Shown here: positions 47,019-48,004 of the stretch, piece after piece
Numbering within the stretch: position 1 is the stretch's first letter
How the letters are laid out: each line of letters opens with the position of its first letter
NCBI GenBank assembly: GCA_017859785.1
Contig: JAFMMJ010000007.1
Coordinates: 1-48,004, forward strand
Source: Ilumatobacteraceae bacterium
GTDB lineage: Bacteria > Actinomycetota > Acidimicrobiia > Acidimicrobiales > Ilumatobacteraceae
Length of the DNA: 48,004 bases
Direction: 5' to 3'
Notes under the pieces: generated by a model
Databases searched by the model: none
Seen by the model: only the letters and a program-made list of their open reading frames with translations
Told to the model about the DNA's origin: nothing
Translations under genes and position numbers: made by a program

Positions 47019-47948
47019 ATGGAGGCCGCATCGCTGACCCCGGCCCAAGAGTCGACGCTCGCGTTGCTGAGACGCGATGGAGACCCGGTCGTCTTCGACC
47101 GTCACCTGATCGATTCGCTCACCGCCGATTTCGCCGAGGCTTTCGAGCATCTCTCCTCGCGGGTCGAGGCGACCGGCGGTGACCTGTTCATCAACAAGAC
47201 TCGACTCACCTCGGTGCTCGGCTGCGAGGAGCACCACCTCAACGGCGCGCCATTCGAATGGAACACCCGGAACGCGGTCGGCACGGTCAGCCACCGATCG
47301 GTCGAGCTCATCACCAACTGGCGCGGCGAGATCACTCCAGCCGATGTGGTCGACGAGGCGATCGCGCGACTCATCGAATCCGGTACTGGCGTCGGACCGT
47401 GGCTCGCCGGGCTCGGAGAGGCCGACCTCGCGGACCTGCGGGGCCCGTGCACCGACGCAGTGGTGAAGTTCCTTGAGACCTTCCCGCCCCTCGACCGACG
47501 ATGGGCTCCCGTCGTCGAGTCGTCGCTCCGATGGCCCGCGAACGGACCACTGACGCTCTCGGGCAAGGTCGACCTTGTCATCGGCCGCGCAGTCGGATCA
47601 GAGAGTCGCAAAGTGATTATCGACCTGAAGACCGGTGGCGTGTACCCGAACCACCTCGACGACCTCCGGTTCTACGCCCTCCTCGAGACGCTCCGCACCG
47701 GCGTACCCCCGCGCAAGGTGGCTGGCTTCTACCTCGACGCCGGCCGCGCCGTTCCCGAGGACGTCACCATCGAGATGCTCCGCTCCGCCATGCACCGAAC
47801 CCTCGAGGGGGTCGGACGGGCGGTCGAACTCCTCGAGGGACGCCCACCGGTGAGGCGACCGCAATCGTCATGCCGGTGGTGCCCCTTGCGCGACGACTGC
47901 GAGGAGGGGCGCGAATACCTCGCCGAACTCGCCGAGCGCTACGACTAA
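47019..47948 (+). CDS. PD-(D/E)XK nuclease with Fe-S cysteines (Cas4/AddB-like)
   Basis: 309 residues. The nuclease core has Asp185 (GKVDLVIGR) and Asp202-x-Lys204 (IIDLKTGG), followed by a QxxxY-like LRFYALLETL helix. Four cysteines fit the Fe-S clasp of Cas4 and AddB: Cys69 (VLGCEEHH) and the C-terminal CxxC-x5-C at 285, 288 and 294. No helicase or cas gene lies beside it, so a stand-alone DNA end-processing role is likely. The start lies six bases after TAGGGT (leaderless). Confidence 0.85.
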   Translation: MEAASLTPAQESTLALLRRDGDPVVFDRHLIDSLTADFAEAFEHLSSRVEATGGDLFINKTRLTSVLGCEEHHLNGAPFEWNTRNAVGTVSHRSVELITNWRGEITPADVVDEAIARLIESGTGVGPWLAGLGEADLADLRGPCTDAVVKFLETFPPLDRRWAPVVESSLRWPANGPLTLSGKVDLVIGRAVGSESRKVIIDLKTGGVYPNHLDDLRFYALLETLRTGVPPRKVAGFYLDAGRAVPEDVTIEMLRSAMHRTLEGVGRAVELLEGRPPVRRPQSSCRWCPLRDDCEEGREYLAELAERYD

Positions 47949-47955
47949 AGCCGCG

Positions 47956-48004
47956 TCACGAGATCACCCGAACGGTGTCTCCCACCTCGAGGTGGTCCCA
48001 CACC
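47956..48004 (-). CDS. 3' end of a further gene (partial)
   Basis: On the minus strand a frame enters from the window edge and ends VWDHLEVGDTVRVIS with TGA at 47956-47958. This looks like a beta-strand C-terminus (LEVGDTVRV), but it is too short to name. It would be convergent with the nuclease gene, seven bases apart. Confidence 0.45.
   Translation of the reverse strand, partial: VWDHLEVGDTVRVIS

Noticed and set aside
46415-47019. tRNA-associated integration site or genomic island
   Set aside because: No integrase, no repeat of the tRNA 3' end within the window, and neighbouring genes look native in composition.
47019-47948. CRISPR-Cas locus around the Cas4-like gene
   Set aside because: No repeat-spacer array and no other cas gene within the visible flanks.

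Overview
The window is about 48 kb of very GC-rich, densely packed chromosomal DNA. No gene-free gap reaches 300 bases, and the longest is about 140 bases. The closest overall match is an actinobacterium, and I would guess the class Acidimicrobiia. The evidence is a wecA-atpI-atpB order as in mycobacteria, a MurA with the Asp-for-Cys active-site swap, a mycobacterial-type RpiB, a DevR/DosR-like regulator, a TIGR03084 protein, and many genes whose start codon sits about six bases after a TANNNT -10 box (leaderless transcripts). No mobile element, CRISPR array or phage gene was found.

Layout. 1-5.7 kb: the tail of an unknown gene ending in a 25-bp tandem duplication; an AbiEi-like antitoxin-domain gene that appears truncated where it runs into meaB; meaB with a NifU-type Fe-S scaffold; murA divergent from an MFS transporter over a shared -10 region; and a J-domain protein. 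5.8-10.2 kb: a tandem-repeat protein, an S9 peptidase, glpX and a short-chain dehydrogenase. 10.2-21.2 kb: a minus-strand block reading rpiB, glyA, wecA, two AtpI/AtpZ-type membrane proteins, then the complete F1Fo ATP synthase (a, c, b', b, delta, alpha, gamma, beta, epsilon). It has two separate b-type genes, one with an unusual acidic, cysteine-bearing N-terminus.

21.3-28.6 kb (plus strand): a thiolase-like protein lacking the canonical catalytic motifs, a nucleoside hydrolase, a DPP IV-type peptidase, a TerB-like protein, a sucrose phosphorylase with all three catalytic acids, and a TauE/SafE exporter overlapping it. 28.6-38.2 kb (minus strand): a likely single long operon of acyl-CoA carboxylase beta and alpha, AtuA family protein, CaiB/BaiF CoA-transferase, HisC-like aminotransferase, two DUF202 membrane proteins and FabH. 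It starts at a near-consensus promoter whose -35 box lies between two identical 8-bp sites. Facing away from it are a TIGR03084 protein, an acyl-CoA dehydrogenase and a nitronate monooxygenase, and then a TetR regulator. Together this looks like one acyl-CoA catabolic locus with unknown substrate.

42-48 kb: a 2OG-Fe(II) oxygenase and trmB; a PAS-histidine kinase and a DevR/DosR-like response regulator lying tail to tail; and a flavin-split-barrel protein divergent from the kinase. The promoters of the response regulator and of the split-barrel gene share the same layout: a DosR-box-like element centred at -42.5, the heptamer GCACACT, six bases, then ATG. This predicted small redox or oxygen regulon is the most interesting signal in the window. 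The end carries a tRNA-Leu(UAA), two hypothetical proteins, a stand-alone Cas4/AddB-type Fe-S nuclease, and the tail of one more gene.
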